Assembly (NCBI GenBank): GCA_014871385.1 | Contig: CM026428.1 | Span: 17,801,398-17,865,397, forward strand | DNA: 64,000 nucleotides | Direction: 5' to 3' | DNA from: Ceratodon purpureus | Lineage: Eukaryota; Streptophyta; Bryopsida; Pseudoditrichales; Ditrichaceae | Part shown: piece by piece, positions 12,975 to 24,411 of the stretch | How positions within the stretch are numbered: position 1 is the stretch's first letter | How the letters are laid out: each line of letters begins with the position of its first letter | Position numbers and translations under genes: made by a program | The notes under the pieces: model-generated | Told to the model about the DNA's origin: nothing | Databases searched by the model: none | The model's input: the letters and a program-made list of their open reading frames with translations, nothing else

Positions 12975-14050
12975 CCCTGTCCACCACGAGAAATGCCGCC
13001 AAGCACCTACTCTTCAACTCCCCTTGCACCTCGTTGAGGGGTGGCCCGTCTTCGTCAGGCCTCTCTTGCACCAAGTCCTTGTTGACGACGGACGCCATCC
13101 CTTCACGCTGTAGCATAGCTAACAGTCTTGCCACCTCCTTTGCTGTCTAGTCTATAAGATGGTTATGGAGAATACAACAACACACGACTACATTGGGGAG
13201 GAGTGTCACGTGAAGATCAGCTAGGCAACTCCCGAAAGGTCAGCTTTAAAATGCCGAAGGCATTTTCGACCACACTTCGAGCCTGCGAGAGCTTACGGTT
13301 GAACAACTGCTCCTGCATAGATCTCCGACCTCTAAGTATGTCTTGCTAAGGGGTTATTAACCATGGGAAAATAGGATAGCCTTTGTCACCAATTAATTAT
13401 GGGACAAACCCCTCTACTAAATCTGCTGGATCGTACAGTGGGGTGGCGGTTGCCATTTGATACAACATAGACCTCCGTAGTTGGCGAGCATCGTTAGTTG
13501 ATCTAGGCATCTCAACAGATAGGTCAATAAATTTCCGGCCCCTATTTACCACTGCTTGACACTGCATATGAGTGAATCCACCGCTTTTGAGATAGAAGTA
13601 GCCCTGAGGACTGTGATTTGGTTTTTTTATGTGAAAGTGAGTGTTATCGATGGCCCCCACTACACCCGGTAAGCCAGAGAACTCTCTTTATTGTGCCATA
13701 GTGATATGGAGTCTATTACAAGCTGGCCAACTGATCTCATGCCGAAGCTCATCATTTATGGCCTTCACAACATTGCAAATAATTTTGGACGTTGTGTTAG
13801 TTGCAGTGGCAAAGAACTTAGAGCAGAGGAGGAGGCTAGCCCCCTGGCACAACTTAAACAATAAGAGGAATAGGAAGGCGGTAATGAGTACTCTATCGTT
13901 TTATATGGAGGCGGAGGAGGTTTGTCAACATGAAAACAGCCGACTTCGTCATGCGGTAGTTCTCAAGCCACCGATTATTGTCATACTCTTGAAGTACGAA
14001 TCGGGAGAACCAGGAAATTTAGCAGGGGAGTATCCACCACCCTAGCTCCT
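12975..14050 (-). pseudogene. PIF/Harbinger DDE transposase, broken
   Basis: Read on the minus strand, the order is that of a Harbinger (DDE_Tnp_4) nuclease. A helical lead-in (CQGASLLLCSKFFATATNTT, then NVVKAINDELRHEISWP) comes first. VVGAIDNTHFHI follows with the first catalytic Asp (about 13647), then CQAVVNRGRKFIDL and RSTNDARQLRRSMLY. GDKGYPIFPWLITP carries the second Asp (about 13388), and LFNRKLSQARSVVENAFGIL carries the catalytic Glu (about 13266). A C-terminal CCCILHNHLI block sits near 13190. Several in-frame stops and at least one frame change (about 13225) interrupt it. All three catalytic residues survive but the chain cannot be made in one piece. It lies tail to tail with the Myb-like ORF, as is common in this superfamily. 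Terminal inverted repeats were not found. Confidence 0.78.
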
Positions 14051-15737
14051 AGTCTAGTGAAGTACTTGCATGTATAATTCAAAATCATGTAATACAGAAG
14101 CTACAACTGAATTAAGATTTATCGGCATCTTGTAGACGTGGCCGACGTGAACTGCACCGCCGCCTTGATCAGGAAGTATTTGCCAAGGCAAAACATTTGG
14201 TCTAGTACGATCTGAAGCAACAAAACGAGTGACGGCAAAAAATATGCAATGTTGTGAGGATCTAAACGGTTGTCCATTGCAAAAATCTGCCAAGACTATA
14301 ACCTATCGACATTAAAACCTAATGAGAGAAGGATAGGACTTGTAATGCAGACGCCAAGCGAGGACCGCATCGGGGGTGAAGATTGACATCGACAAAGAAG
14401 AAGCATGCGGAAAACTTACCTTGTTGGAGCTATGCGGTGGTTCGAAAAGGCTTACCGATGCGCCTCCAACTACATAGCTCCTCGCAGGAGCAACATTTTT
14501 AGAAACTTCTCTCCCGTCCCTTTGTGACAACAAGGGAGCAACGTGCACCGTTAGTGCGGGATCAAAGCTTGCAATATGTTGCCATTTTTCGAAATCAAGA
14601 GAGCAAACAAGTCCGCGGATTACTTACCGCATTGTAGCTGATCCAGTCTTTGCCGCAACATCCTTAACTCAAAATGGGAATTCAACAATCAAGATACCAC
14701 CGACTCTTCCCTGAGTACGCGAATTGACCCCGCATTGGACAAACCCACCCTTTAAAGCATGCGCAACATTCTCCATCTCAAGAAACAACATGATAGAGCC
14801 ACAAACTGTTGCACACTAAAAGAGGTTTCAAGGGCAAGGATCGAGAAGAAACATCCTCGGGAGAGAAATACATGTTGTGCGGCAACGGGATCATTAATAC
14901 GGAGGAAGACATCAGAAGCTTGGGAAACAAGGAATGGCAGAAGTGGACGTTGGGAGAGAAGGGAGTTCGATTCAAAAAACTCTGCGCGCTTCTTAATCCA
15001 AGCTGCCCCCACCAGCTCGGACAACCACGTCTGATGGTGGTCATTTTGTGAATCCAATTTCTTGGATTCGACGGGTCATGGTAACTTGAGAGCTACCTCT
15101 CCACTCCAATGTGAAACCTTGCCTCTATGTCACTCCCCCATCGGCCGCATCCCATGCCAAAAAGCGCTTTCACGTTCTTGCAAGTGTAAACAAATTCAAT
15201 TTTTTTCCAACTTCGCACAGTTACGGTGAAACGGGGGGGGGGGGGGGGTTGTCAACCGGTGGGAAGGAGGCATTAGGGTTGATGTACCTAAAACCACTAG
15301 CATCCTCAGAACCAACCTGTAGGCCTCCCCGTAACCGCAACTAGGCTGAACTAACATTGTTAGAACGCTCAATTCAAACTGACCAATCAAAACTCTCAAA
15401 AAGCTGGTGGTTTTGGATTGGATCATGATTGAGAATTAGTACGAGCTAATGTGTGACAATAGAAAAGTCCACAGATCAGTTTTGGGTCACGAAGTAATTT
15501 TGTGTTTAGGAATTTATATTTGTTTCAATATTGGAAAGAAAATTTTGAAAAGATTTGCATACATGGGAAAACAACTTTCCTACATGGGAAATGATACCCC
15601 AAAAGTAACCCTAAAAAAAAGGGCTAAAGAAACCCTAGTAGTACATAGTAGTGTGGGAGGGAGGGAGGGAGGTAGGTGCCGGGGAGGGATGGAGGTGGGA
15701 TAGATTAGAAGCTGGAAGGATGGGATCATGATGCACA
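14051..15737. other. Probable rest of the Harbinger element; G run
   Basis: Minus-strand frames at 14054-14293, 14312-14548 and 14752-15057 are open but unrecognised; the first could be N-terminal transposase sequence before an intron. Composition stays GC-richer than the flanks to about 15350. A run of about 16 G lies at 15232-15248. No TIR pair with the left side could be found by eye. Confidence 0.35.
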
Positions 15738-15745
15738 ACTGAGAG

Positions 15746-15956
15746 CAAGGTTACCGGAGTACAGGAATATTCCTGTATTTGCAAATTTTAGCTGCGTACT
15801 TCTGGCTATATTAATACGTACTTCCAGATTATTTTACGTACTTGTAAGTAACCATCATCGGAATATTCTAAATATTTTAGAAGTACGAAAAATTTGTATG
15901 TATGTGAAAGATTCCTGGAACAAATACAACATATTCTCTGTACTCCGGTAACCATG
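15746..15956. mobile_element. hAT-type MITE
   Basis: The ends are CAAGGTTACCGGAGTACAG and the reverse complement of CATGGTTACCGGAGTACAG, a 19-bp inverted repeat with one mismatch. An 8-bp direct repeat, ACTGAGAG, flanks it exactly (15738-15745 and 15957-15964). An 8-bp duplication and CA...TG ends are typical of the hAT superfamily. The 211-bp interior is A/T-rich, holds several ACGTACTT words and codes for nothing. Confidence 0.85.
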
Positions 15957-15968
15957 ACTGAGAGTGGG

Positions 15969-16265
15969 ATCATGGATCATGGATCATGGATCATGGATCA
16001 TGGATGGGATGGGATGGGATGGATGGGATGGGATGGGATGGGATGGGATGGGATGGGATGGGATGGGATGGGATGGGATGGGATGGGATGGGATGGGATG
16101 GGATGGGATGGGATGGGATGGATGGGATGGGATGGGATGGGATGGGATGGGATGGGATGGGATGGGATGGGATGGGATGGGATGGGATGGGATGGGATGG
16201 GATGGGATGGGATGGGACTGGGATGGGATGGGATGGGATGGGATGGGATGGGATGGGATGGGGAT
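15969..16265. repeat. ATCATGG heptamers followed by a GGATG array
   Basis: About five ATCATGG units (15969-16003) pass into about 50 copies of the pentamer GGGAT to 16265, with single-unit interruptions near 16018, 16128 and 16216. A 5-bp unit without stops leaves most frames open on both strands, which explains long but meaningless open frames here. The array lies about 0.6 kb upstream of the aconitase start codon. The regular GGG runs fit the G-quadruplex pattern on the coding strand. Confidence 0.95.
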
Positions 16266-16339
16266 GGGGCGTGAGGCTGTCTGTATGTCTGTGCAGTGTG
16301 TGTGCATACTATTTCTGGAGGTGGGCAGAGGGCAGAGGT

Positions 16340-16565
16340 GCCCTACTCTACTATACTCTACTGTACTCTACTCGACCCTCCTCGACCCTCCTCGACCCTC
16401 CTCGTCCCAGCAGTTCCTGGTAGGCGTGACATGGCGAGCGTGGGATGGCGTGCCTTGCCCTGCGTTGCCGTGTTGTGGTCGGGAAGGGGGCTGACTGGAC
16501 TCCACTCACAAGGGAAGGGAAGGGGACGGAAGGGAAGAAGGGAAGGGAAGGGAAGGGAAGGGGAG
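16340..16565. repeat. Cluster of short tandem repeats
   Basis: Three different simple repeats follow one another: CTACTCTACTATACT-type units (about 16342-16372), CTCGACCCTC in three to four copies (about 16371-16404) and GGGAAGGGAA-type units (about 16511-16565). They lie in the presumed promoter or 5' leader of aconitase. Confidence 0.8.
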
Positions 16566-16842
16566 GAGGCCACTGCAGTTGCCCACTCACCTCACCTCAC
16601 CTGTAGGCTGTGCCGTTTCCGCACCGCTATGTGCGCCGCTCGGGTGCGGTGCTCGGTGCTCCCCCGCTTACCCGCTCTTTCGGTGCCCAACACACTCCCC
16701 TTCTCCCCCTACTTACTTGTGCCCACCCGCCCCCCGCCCCTCCATTGCATTCTTCCCCATTCCATCCCCATTCCTCACTCACTTCCACTCACTCTGACTC
16801 CATTCCATTGCACACTCTGTGTGCATTCCTCCCCCTCCCCCT

Positions 16843-16869
16843 CCCCCCCCCCCCCCCCCCCCCCCCCCC
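16843..16869. repeat. 27-nt C run next to the aconitase start
   Basis: An uninterrupted run of 27 C, preceded by CCCCCTCCCCCT, ends 10 nt before the aconitase ATG, so it is almost certainly in the 5' UTR. Such runs are unstable in replication and sequencing, and the exact count is uncertain. Confidence 0.9.
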
Positions 16870-16879
16870 TGCCATCACC

Positions 16880-19800
16880 ATGGCCTCCCCTCACGGTACT
16901 CCCGCTGCTCCTTCCCCCGCATCCCCTTCCCTTGTGCCATTCCTTTCGTCGCTCCCACTGTCGCCCTTTGTGCTAATTCCTTTCCGTGTTTCCGTCTTGC
17001 AGACAATCCCTTCTCCAACCTTGTCACCGATCTGCCCAACGCAGCTGGCGGCATCTATGGCCACTACTACAGCCTCGTCAAATTGAACGATCCTCGCGTT
17101 GGTCCGTGCCCCACCCTCCCCCTCTTCTCCCTCCCTTCACTGTCGCTGCATCGCAAGGGCTTTATTTCAGATTCTTTCCTCAACAGTGTTGCTTCACCAC
17201 CATTTTTATTCTCGACTTCTCTTTTTTCATTATGCTGCGATTGGATCCTCATCGCTGTCAGATTATTTTTACAAGCTCTTAGAAATAGATCGTATGTCAC
17301 ATGTTTGATTTGATTTGATCTGATTGGCTTTTCGTATGTGCAGACGCACTGCCCTATTCGATCAGGTATCTGTTGGAGTCTGCAATTCGCAACTGCGACA
17401 ACTTTCAGGTTTTGAAAGAGGATGTCGAGAAGATTTTGGACTGGGAGAAGACTGCTCCCAAGCAAGTCGAAATTCCGTTCAAGCCTGCACGAGTCATCTT
17501 ACAGGTTCTACTCTTCTCAGTCATGGTCTTTTGTTTTCTTTCGGACTAATTTGTGCGCTTGGTCTTTTTTACGCATGATTCGGAGTGGAAGAGAATGTTG
17601 TTTCTTAACGTACCTCAATAAATCTAACGAACTAATACGAGAGCTGTCTATCAAAATTGTCTTATTTCTCAGGACTTCACTGGAGTACCAGCTGTGGTCG
17701 ATCTTGCTGCCATGCGTGATGCTATTCAGCGCTTGGGTGGCAACCCCGACAAGATTAATCCTTTGGTAAAATATCTGTTTTCCTGTAGCTTGTACTTTGA
17801 TCTTTACTCAATAACCAGATTTTTACTCTTGTGTACAACGATACGTACGGTAAAATTATGGCGACAATCATATCACATCTGACTAGAATTTAGCTTCATG
17901 GATCCGACTTTAAGGGATTTTGGTAGTATTTGGATGGTCTTTTACACTGCATATCATGGTTGGTAATAGTGGCAATGGTTGGTTGAATCGACTTCTCTTT
18001 GCTACTGACGAACCTATCTAAATTGATTAATTTGTATTTGGTTACATTTGAGTAACAGTGTACGTTGTAGTGCCATGCGAAATCATGTGTTTTTAACATA
18101 TACTTATAGTTAGTAAGATAGACCTCGTCAAACCTTATTATGTAAATGCACTTTGGATTGTTAGATGTATTTTTCTTAATACTAGGAGATGAAAAACTAT
18201 GTAAATGTTAGTGGAAGATTTGTAAAATTAATCTTTTTGAGGGCGAACTTAGTAATATGTGCTGTTGTAGGGCATCTGCATGATAACTTCAACAAATAAA
18301 AGTACTAACCTATTTGAGTTTTTTGATGAGTTCAGGTACCCGTAGATTTGGTGATCGACCACTCGGTGCAGGTCGATGTTGCTCGCTCTCCCAATGCACT
18401 TCAGGCAAACATGGAGTTGGAGTTCAGCCGCAACAACGAACGTTTTGGTTTCTTGAAGTGGGGATCAAAAGCTTTCAAGAACATGCTTGTGGTTCCACCA
18501 GGCTCTGGCATTGTGCATCAGGTTTGTATGTCAGTTGGAATTTGTGTTGACTACTAGGATTTTGGTGCTGTCTATCTTTGAAAACGTTTGCAGAATGGAA
18601 CATAACTTTGTCTTAATGAGTGCTTTGGAATATTCAGGTTAATCTCGAGTATCTGGCACGTGTCGTCTTCAACAGCAACGGCGTCCTCTACCCCGACACT
18701 CTTGTTGGAACTGATTCGCACACAACCATGATCGATGGTCTTGGTGTTGCTGGTTGGGGAGTGGGAGGAATTGAAGCTGAGGCCGCCATGCTTGGACAAG
18801 TAAGTGCATTGTGAATTTATTCTGGTGTGCTTATCACACACTTAGTGTGGACGGCAATCACCAGTATATGATTGAATGCACTAGAAGATATTGTACTCCT
18901 CACTTTTTAGGTTGTTTGAATAACTGTGTTTTTAGAGTTGGCTGATTGGTTGTATCTGTGATGCAGCCGATGAGTATGGTTTTGCCTGGTGTTGTGGGTT
19001 TCAAGCTGAATGGCAAGCTGCGCACTGGAGTAACAGCTACAGACCTAGTGCTGACAGTAACTCAGATATTGAGGAAGTTTGGTGTGGTTGGGAAGTTTGT
19101 TGAGTTCTACGGTAAGGAGTAGTTGTTAATGTTGTTGCAAGTTTGCACCCTTGATTAGTCAAAGGACTTGTTTAACCAGTTTGGCATTCGAATTGTTTTA
19201 TGTTGCGTTTTGACACCAAATTGAACTTGTGTTGGTGCTTTTTCAGGGAAAGGTATGTCAGAGCTGACTCTGGCTGACAGGGCAACCATCGCTAACATGT
19301 CTCCCGAGTATGGTGCTACCATGGGTTTCTTTCCCGTTGATCGTGTGACACTCGATTATCTGAGGATGACAGGGCGGGATGAAGCGAAGGTGAGATGTTT
19401 ATGTTTTCTATGTTGATCGAGCAGATTGGGATGGATTTAGTCGCGAAATAAACTGTCTAATGATCTCACGTAATCTTGTTCAGCACAGGGAGTCGTTATA
19501 TAATTTTGTTCCGCGAGCCTAAAGCCGGCTATTGCACGTTGTGAATAAATTGGTAGGTTCTTTTTGGATGTCACCTCAAGTGATAGTCACTAATTTGTTT
19601 CTATCTGATCAGGTTGAGGAGATTGAAGCTTACTTGCGGGCTAACAATCTGTTTATTGACCATGAGAAGGTCAGTCACCTTATCCTTCTTTTTCAATACA
19701 CTTAGTTAGGTAATTTCTGTTTGTGTGTTTGTGATTAACTTTTATATTCTTGGTATGAATTTTGATTAAGTGCTGATTTATTATTCTCTTCCTGCTACAG

Positions 19801-22800
19801 CCCGTTAAAGATAACACATACTCGGCCTACCTGGAGTTGGATCTTGACACTGTAGAGCCATGCATTTCTGGGCCCAAAAGGTGAGTGAGGACTGTCTGAG
19901 TGTAGAAAATTAGATGTAACCGTAGAGGCTGTTGAGTAACTTTTTGATGTTTTAGCCGCTTAATTTTAGGATTACGTAGTCTATGGGATATCATGGTAGT
20001 TCTCTTGACCAAATTTGTAACTGTTTTAGAACTGATATCAGAGGATAATTAACAGATTTTGCTCATTGCAGACCACACGATCGGGTCACACTCAAGGACA
20101 TGAAGCTAGATTGGCAAAGTTGTTTGGACAACAAGGTTGGCTTCAAGGTAAATATCACAGGCTGAAGTGAAGAGGCGGCTTAAAAGGTTTTATCTTGCAT
20201 TATGAGGATTCTGATTGGATTTTGATTTTTCTCTGTTTTACTGGTTGCACAGGGATTTGCCATTCCGAAGGATCAACAAGACAAGGTGGTGAATTTTACC
20301 TTTGAGGGGAAGCCAGCTGAGATGAGGCACGGTAGCGTGGTTATTGCTGCCATCACGAGTTGTACTAACACCTCCAACCCAAGTGTTATGCTTGGTGCTG
20401 GCCTTGTGGCAAAGAAAGCAACCGAACTTGGACTGGAGGTTAGTTAACTGATCACTGCAGATACTCGTTACGTATTTTGGAGTTTTACGATATGCGTGAA
20501 TTACCATGTTTTGGAAAGAGTTGAAGTTCTTTCACAAGTATGAGACTGTTACAACAATTCGGTGAGATTGTTTGATAGGTCCTTTGTCTATGCAGTACTT
20601 GCGGGTTCATTTTGAGCTGGATTGTTAAATGTTCACTGAAATTGATTGTGTTTGGATAGGTTAAACCATGGGTGAAGACCAGTTTGGCTCCAGGTTCAGG
20701 GGTTGTTACGAAGTACCTGCATGAGAGGTCAGCAATCCTCTGTTTGTATTTTGACATACTTAACAATTCTAAGAACGCTGTATTTTGTATAGTTTGATCC
20801 ATTATAAACTGAACCTCTGGATGACTGCCCTGCCGTCTTTAACATAGAACTTTCTGTTTTCTTTTTCTCCTTTTGGCAGTGGTTTGAACAAATATCTCGA
20901 CAAGCAAGGTTTCAGTGTGGTTGGTTATGGATGCACAACATGCATTGGCAATTCTGGCGATCTTCACGAAGATGTTTCTGAAGCCATTGCATCAAACGGT
21001 ACCTCTGTGATCATTTTCTCTCTCTTGCAGGACTATTTAAGCATGCACTATTTATCTTTACGTTTGTTTGTCGGATTCATTAAGCATGCACTACGCATTC
21101 AGTAATTTTGACGGTACGCGGATCTGCATTTTGTTTAGATATTGTTGCTGCTGCTGTGCTGTCCGGAAATCGCAATTTTGAGGGACGTGTTCATCCCTTG
21201 ACCCGTGCCAACTACCTTGCTTCGCCACCTTTGGTGGTTGCTTACGCTTTTGCGGGAACGGTATGGACAAGAACTCCCGGTGCTAACCAGTTGACTAGAC
21301 AATTCAAATCCAGATTTTACTGCATTGAGATGTTGAGGGAATTTTGTGGCGTTATGAGATGTTTGAGACTAGAGTAATGTGTTCTTTCACTTTTTTTACC
21401 AGGTGAATATTGACTTTGAGACCGAACCTATTGGAGTCGGCAAGGATGGAAAGAATGTCTTTTTGCGGGATATCTGGCCTTCCAGTGAGGAGGTTGCTGA
21501 GGTAGGTTTGCAGATATTTTATTGAGGTTTTTTTTTTATTTTTTAGTTTTTTGTTTTTTGTGTCTTGACACGAATGCCAATTTGAGCAGAGACAATCTTC
21601 TTTGTGACATTTTTGCACCTCATCCTTCTGGTGTTGGATTGTGGTCTGTTTGAGTTGTCTGTTGCCATGTGTATGCTTTGTACTGAAATTTTAAATGCTG
21701 AACTTTCTGTGCAGGTGGTTGCAAGTGCTGTTCTACCAGACATGTTCCGGTCAACTTACAAGGCCATCACCGAAGGGAACACCATGTGGAACAAGTTGGA
21801 ATCTCCTGTAGGATCCCAATACTCATGGGATCCAAAATCTACTTATGTGCATGATCCTCCGTTCTTCAAGACGATGTCAAAGGATCCTCCTGGAGGAAGG
21901 AGCGTGAAGGATGCGTACTGCATTTTGAACTTTGGGGACAGTATCACCACTGACCACATCTCACCTGCTGGTAACATTAACAAAGACAGCCCTGCTGCAA
22001 AGTATCTGATGGAGCGTGGAGTTGATCGAAAGGACTTCAACTCATATGGAAGTAGACGTGGTAATGACGAAATCATGGCGAGAGGAACATTTGCGAACAT
22101 TCGAATCGTAAACAAGTTCTTGAAGGGTGAAGTTGGGCCAAAGACAGTTCACGTGCCAACACAAGAGAAGATGTTCATTTATGATGCTGCCATGGTGAGA
22201 GACTCTTTAACTTCTTTTCTCACTCGTTTTATTCTAATTTGTACTTGTTTTGTGATTGATGTGGTTTTCCCGGAAAGATAAGAGAACCATGTGATATATA
22301 TAGAATGTTGCGTGTTTCAGAAATACAAGGAGGAGGGCCATGATACGATCATCTTAGCGGGAGCTGAGTACGGCAGTGGTAGTTCTCGAGACTGGGCTGC
22401 TAAAGGCCCCTTTTTGCAGGTAATTGTTGTTTCATCAGCACATTCTGTACGGCTAGCTCTAGATTGATTATTTTTGTTTTTAAAAAGCTTTGAAGCGCGT
22501 TAGAATTGGAAGTTTCCATTTTACACTTGTTGATATCCTTGACGGTCTTCAAGACATACTTTGATCAGTTTAGCAGCTGTGGTGCATTCATTTTACTATA
22601 AAGATGAGAATCATAAAGTGTCCTTCTTTTGTCTGTAGGGTGTCAAAGCTGTGATTGCGAAGAGTTTTGAACGCATTCACCGTAGCAACCTGGTTGGTAT
22701 GGGCTTGATTCCTCTTTGCTTCAAGGATGGAGAGGATGCCGACAGCTTGGGTTTGACTGGCTTCGAGAGGTTTACCATTGACATGCCAGACTTGAAGGAT

Positions 22801-22947
22801 GTTAAACCTGGCATGGACATCACTGTGAGGACCGATACCAAGAAGGAATTTACCTGTGTGCTTCGCTTCGACACCCAGGTTGAGTTGACCTACTTTTCAC
22901 ATGGAGGCATTCTGCAGTATGTGCTTCGCCAGCTGTTGAACAACTAG
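16880..22947 (+). CDS. ACO: Aconitate hydratase, cytosolic type (19 exons)
   Basis: Interconverts citrate and isocitrate through cis-aconitate with a 4Fe-4S cluster. Exons: 16880-16895, 17003-17101, 17344-17504, 17673-17765, 18336-18521, 18638-18799, 18967-19111, 19247-19389, 19613-19669, 19801-19880, 20072-20147, 20253-20438, 20660-20727, 20880-20998, 21139-21260, 21403-21501, 21715-22194, 22321-22419, 22639-22947. They sum to 2700 nt (899 aa) without a stop, the usual length for the plant aconitase/IRP1 class. Cluster ligands are Cys443 (ITSCTNTSN), Cys509 and Cys512 ([10 protein letters not shown]). The swivel-domain motif YGSGSSRDW is at 781-789. The first exon is 16 nt and gives MASPH before [11 protein letters not shown]. 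There is no transit peptide, so a cytosolic form is likely, though some plant aconitases are dually targeted. A longer N-terminus from an upstream exon cannot be excluded. The gene name is at family level. Confidence 0.96.
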
Positions 22948-23011
22948 ACAGTTTTTAATATCTCCAAATTTTCACATTTATGTTCTATTATCTTTGATGT
23001 TTTCCCCATGA

Positions 23012-23017
23012 AATAAA
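23012..23017 (+). terminator. Likely poly(A) signal of aconitase
   Basis: AATAAA lies 65 nt after the aconitase stop codon in a T-rich context. It is a canonical signal at a suitable distance, but plants use it loosely. Confidence 0.45.
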
Positions 23018-24169
23018 CAGATATTTGTAAAGAGTTTGTTTTTCCTGTCTTTCTGAAGCTAATGTGCAAATCTTTCTGAAGACTTTCGCCTTCCAATGGA
23101 ATGGTTATAATATTCTTAGCGTTTGTTATTACTTCGCTACGTTTAAATACAACACATAACACTGTATGTAACGGTAATAAGGACACTTTTGGACTTCGGT
23201 GTATGTATACTCTGAAGATCCTTGTTTTACTCTTGTTTAACGACTCACCATTTTGTTGGAGTGGTAGTTACAATTGCAATATGCCGTCCTACAATGGGAA
23301 TTTTCTCTGCAAGTTTCTACAATAGTTGTTGAATTCCGATTTGGCATGATCAAATTGTAGCTTGTCTGAAAGTGAATGATACTTCAGTCAATTTTTACTA
23401 GCGTGTGTGCATTATCTAATGAGAACTCTTGTTTGGCATATAACATGGTAGAGCTCCTAAGCTTTTGCAACTGTAGTAACTTGGCACTCATTATAGTAGC
23501 CAATTAAATTGGGTGTTACTTGAATGGTTTTTACTCAAGAGGGCTGGCATAAGGTAGAGCAACCTAGATAACTGGAAGTACTATTTCTCATGCAACGTAT
23601 CAATTACATCTTTGATAGGCATTTAATCAACAGTTGCATCAGAAGTGTAATTTAAAAATTTAAACAATTTTGAAATTGTCGTTATAGTTCTATCCTATAT
23701 TGTCTATTTGTGTAGTTCTTTAATGTGTTTGATAGTGTACCATCTTAGGTTGACTCTACCTGGTGTAAACTTTACAAACGTGGAAGGGCATGGAAAGTAA
23801 TTGTTTCCAAGACGTTTCCCACTGAAAGAAGGGTGTAGTGCCCTGGTAGGGAATGCTAGTTGACCATGAACCACCGAGGTGGGGAGGGTGAGTGTACAGG
23901 ACGTCAGGACTCAGTAGGAAATCTGGGGGGAGTGGGGGTGAAAAGTAGGAACGAGGGCGACGGAGGAGGGGAGAGAAGTTGCAAGGAGAAGGATGGGTGG
24001 GGGCACTGGGGGGGAACAGGAGGGCGGAAAGAGAAAAGAGCCGCAGAGCAGAGCGGAGCGGAGCGACGACCCACATTGTGCACCACACAATGAGAGCAAC
24101 TGCATGCCCCGCACCCGCACCCGCAGCTGCACCTGGCTGGGTCACGGGCACGGGCACGGGGCCTCCCTC

Positions 24170-24201
<32 letters not shown>

Positions 24202-24247
24202 GCTCATGTGTGCTCCAGCAGGCAGCTAGCTAGCTTTAGCTGCGCAG

Positions 24248-24287
<40 letters not shown>

Positions 24288-24411
24288 GCATGCAACGTTG
24301 CTCCCTCGGGCCTCCCCCTTCCCCCCCCCCCCCCCCCCCCCCCCTCCCCTTCCTGCCCAAAGCTTCCTCATTCGCACTCCTCCTCTTCCATTCCTTTTTC
24401 GTCACTCAGTC
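23018..24411. promoter_or_regulatory. Intergenic stretch and 5' flank of the next gene
   Basis: The first 700 bp are A/T-rich with nothing recognised. From about 23860 the sequence turns G-rich, then carries GGCACG and GGCATG hexamer repeats (about 24144-24200), a CT tract (24249-24283) and a C run (24321-24344) before the ATG at 24412. No convincing TATA box was seen. Open frames here (for example 23756-24199, -) are low-complexity products of the repeats. Confidence 0.5.
24249..24344. repeat. CT tract and 24-nt C run in the 5' leader
   Basis: A perfect CT dinucleotide tract (24249-24283) is followed by a 24-nt C run (24321-24344) that ends 67 nt before the next start codon. This is the same C-run arrangement as in the aconitase leader. 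Confidence 0.9.

Noticed and set aside
12869-13150. Plus-strand open frame in the Harbinger region
   Set aside because: It is antisense to the conserved C-terminal transposase block on the minus strand.
10714-15248. C run at 10714 and G run at 15232 as terminal inverted repeats of the Harbinger element
   Set aside because: Apart from the homopolymers, the flanking bases do not match, and no 3-bp target duplication was visible.
15894-16494. Long open frames on both strands over the GGATG array
   Set aside because: A 5-bp repeat without stops keeps frames open by itself; the products are only MGWDG-type or PSHPI-type repeats with no domain.
16880-17086. Direct read-through of the aconitase ATG without the first intron
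   Set aside because: It gives an unrelated Ser/Pro-rich frame ending at 17086. Only splicing at 16895/17003 leads into the aconitase sequence.
23756-24233. Overlapping open frames on both strands before the MBL-fold gene
   Set aside because: They translate simple repeats, overlap one another and lack splice continuity or family resemblance.
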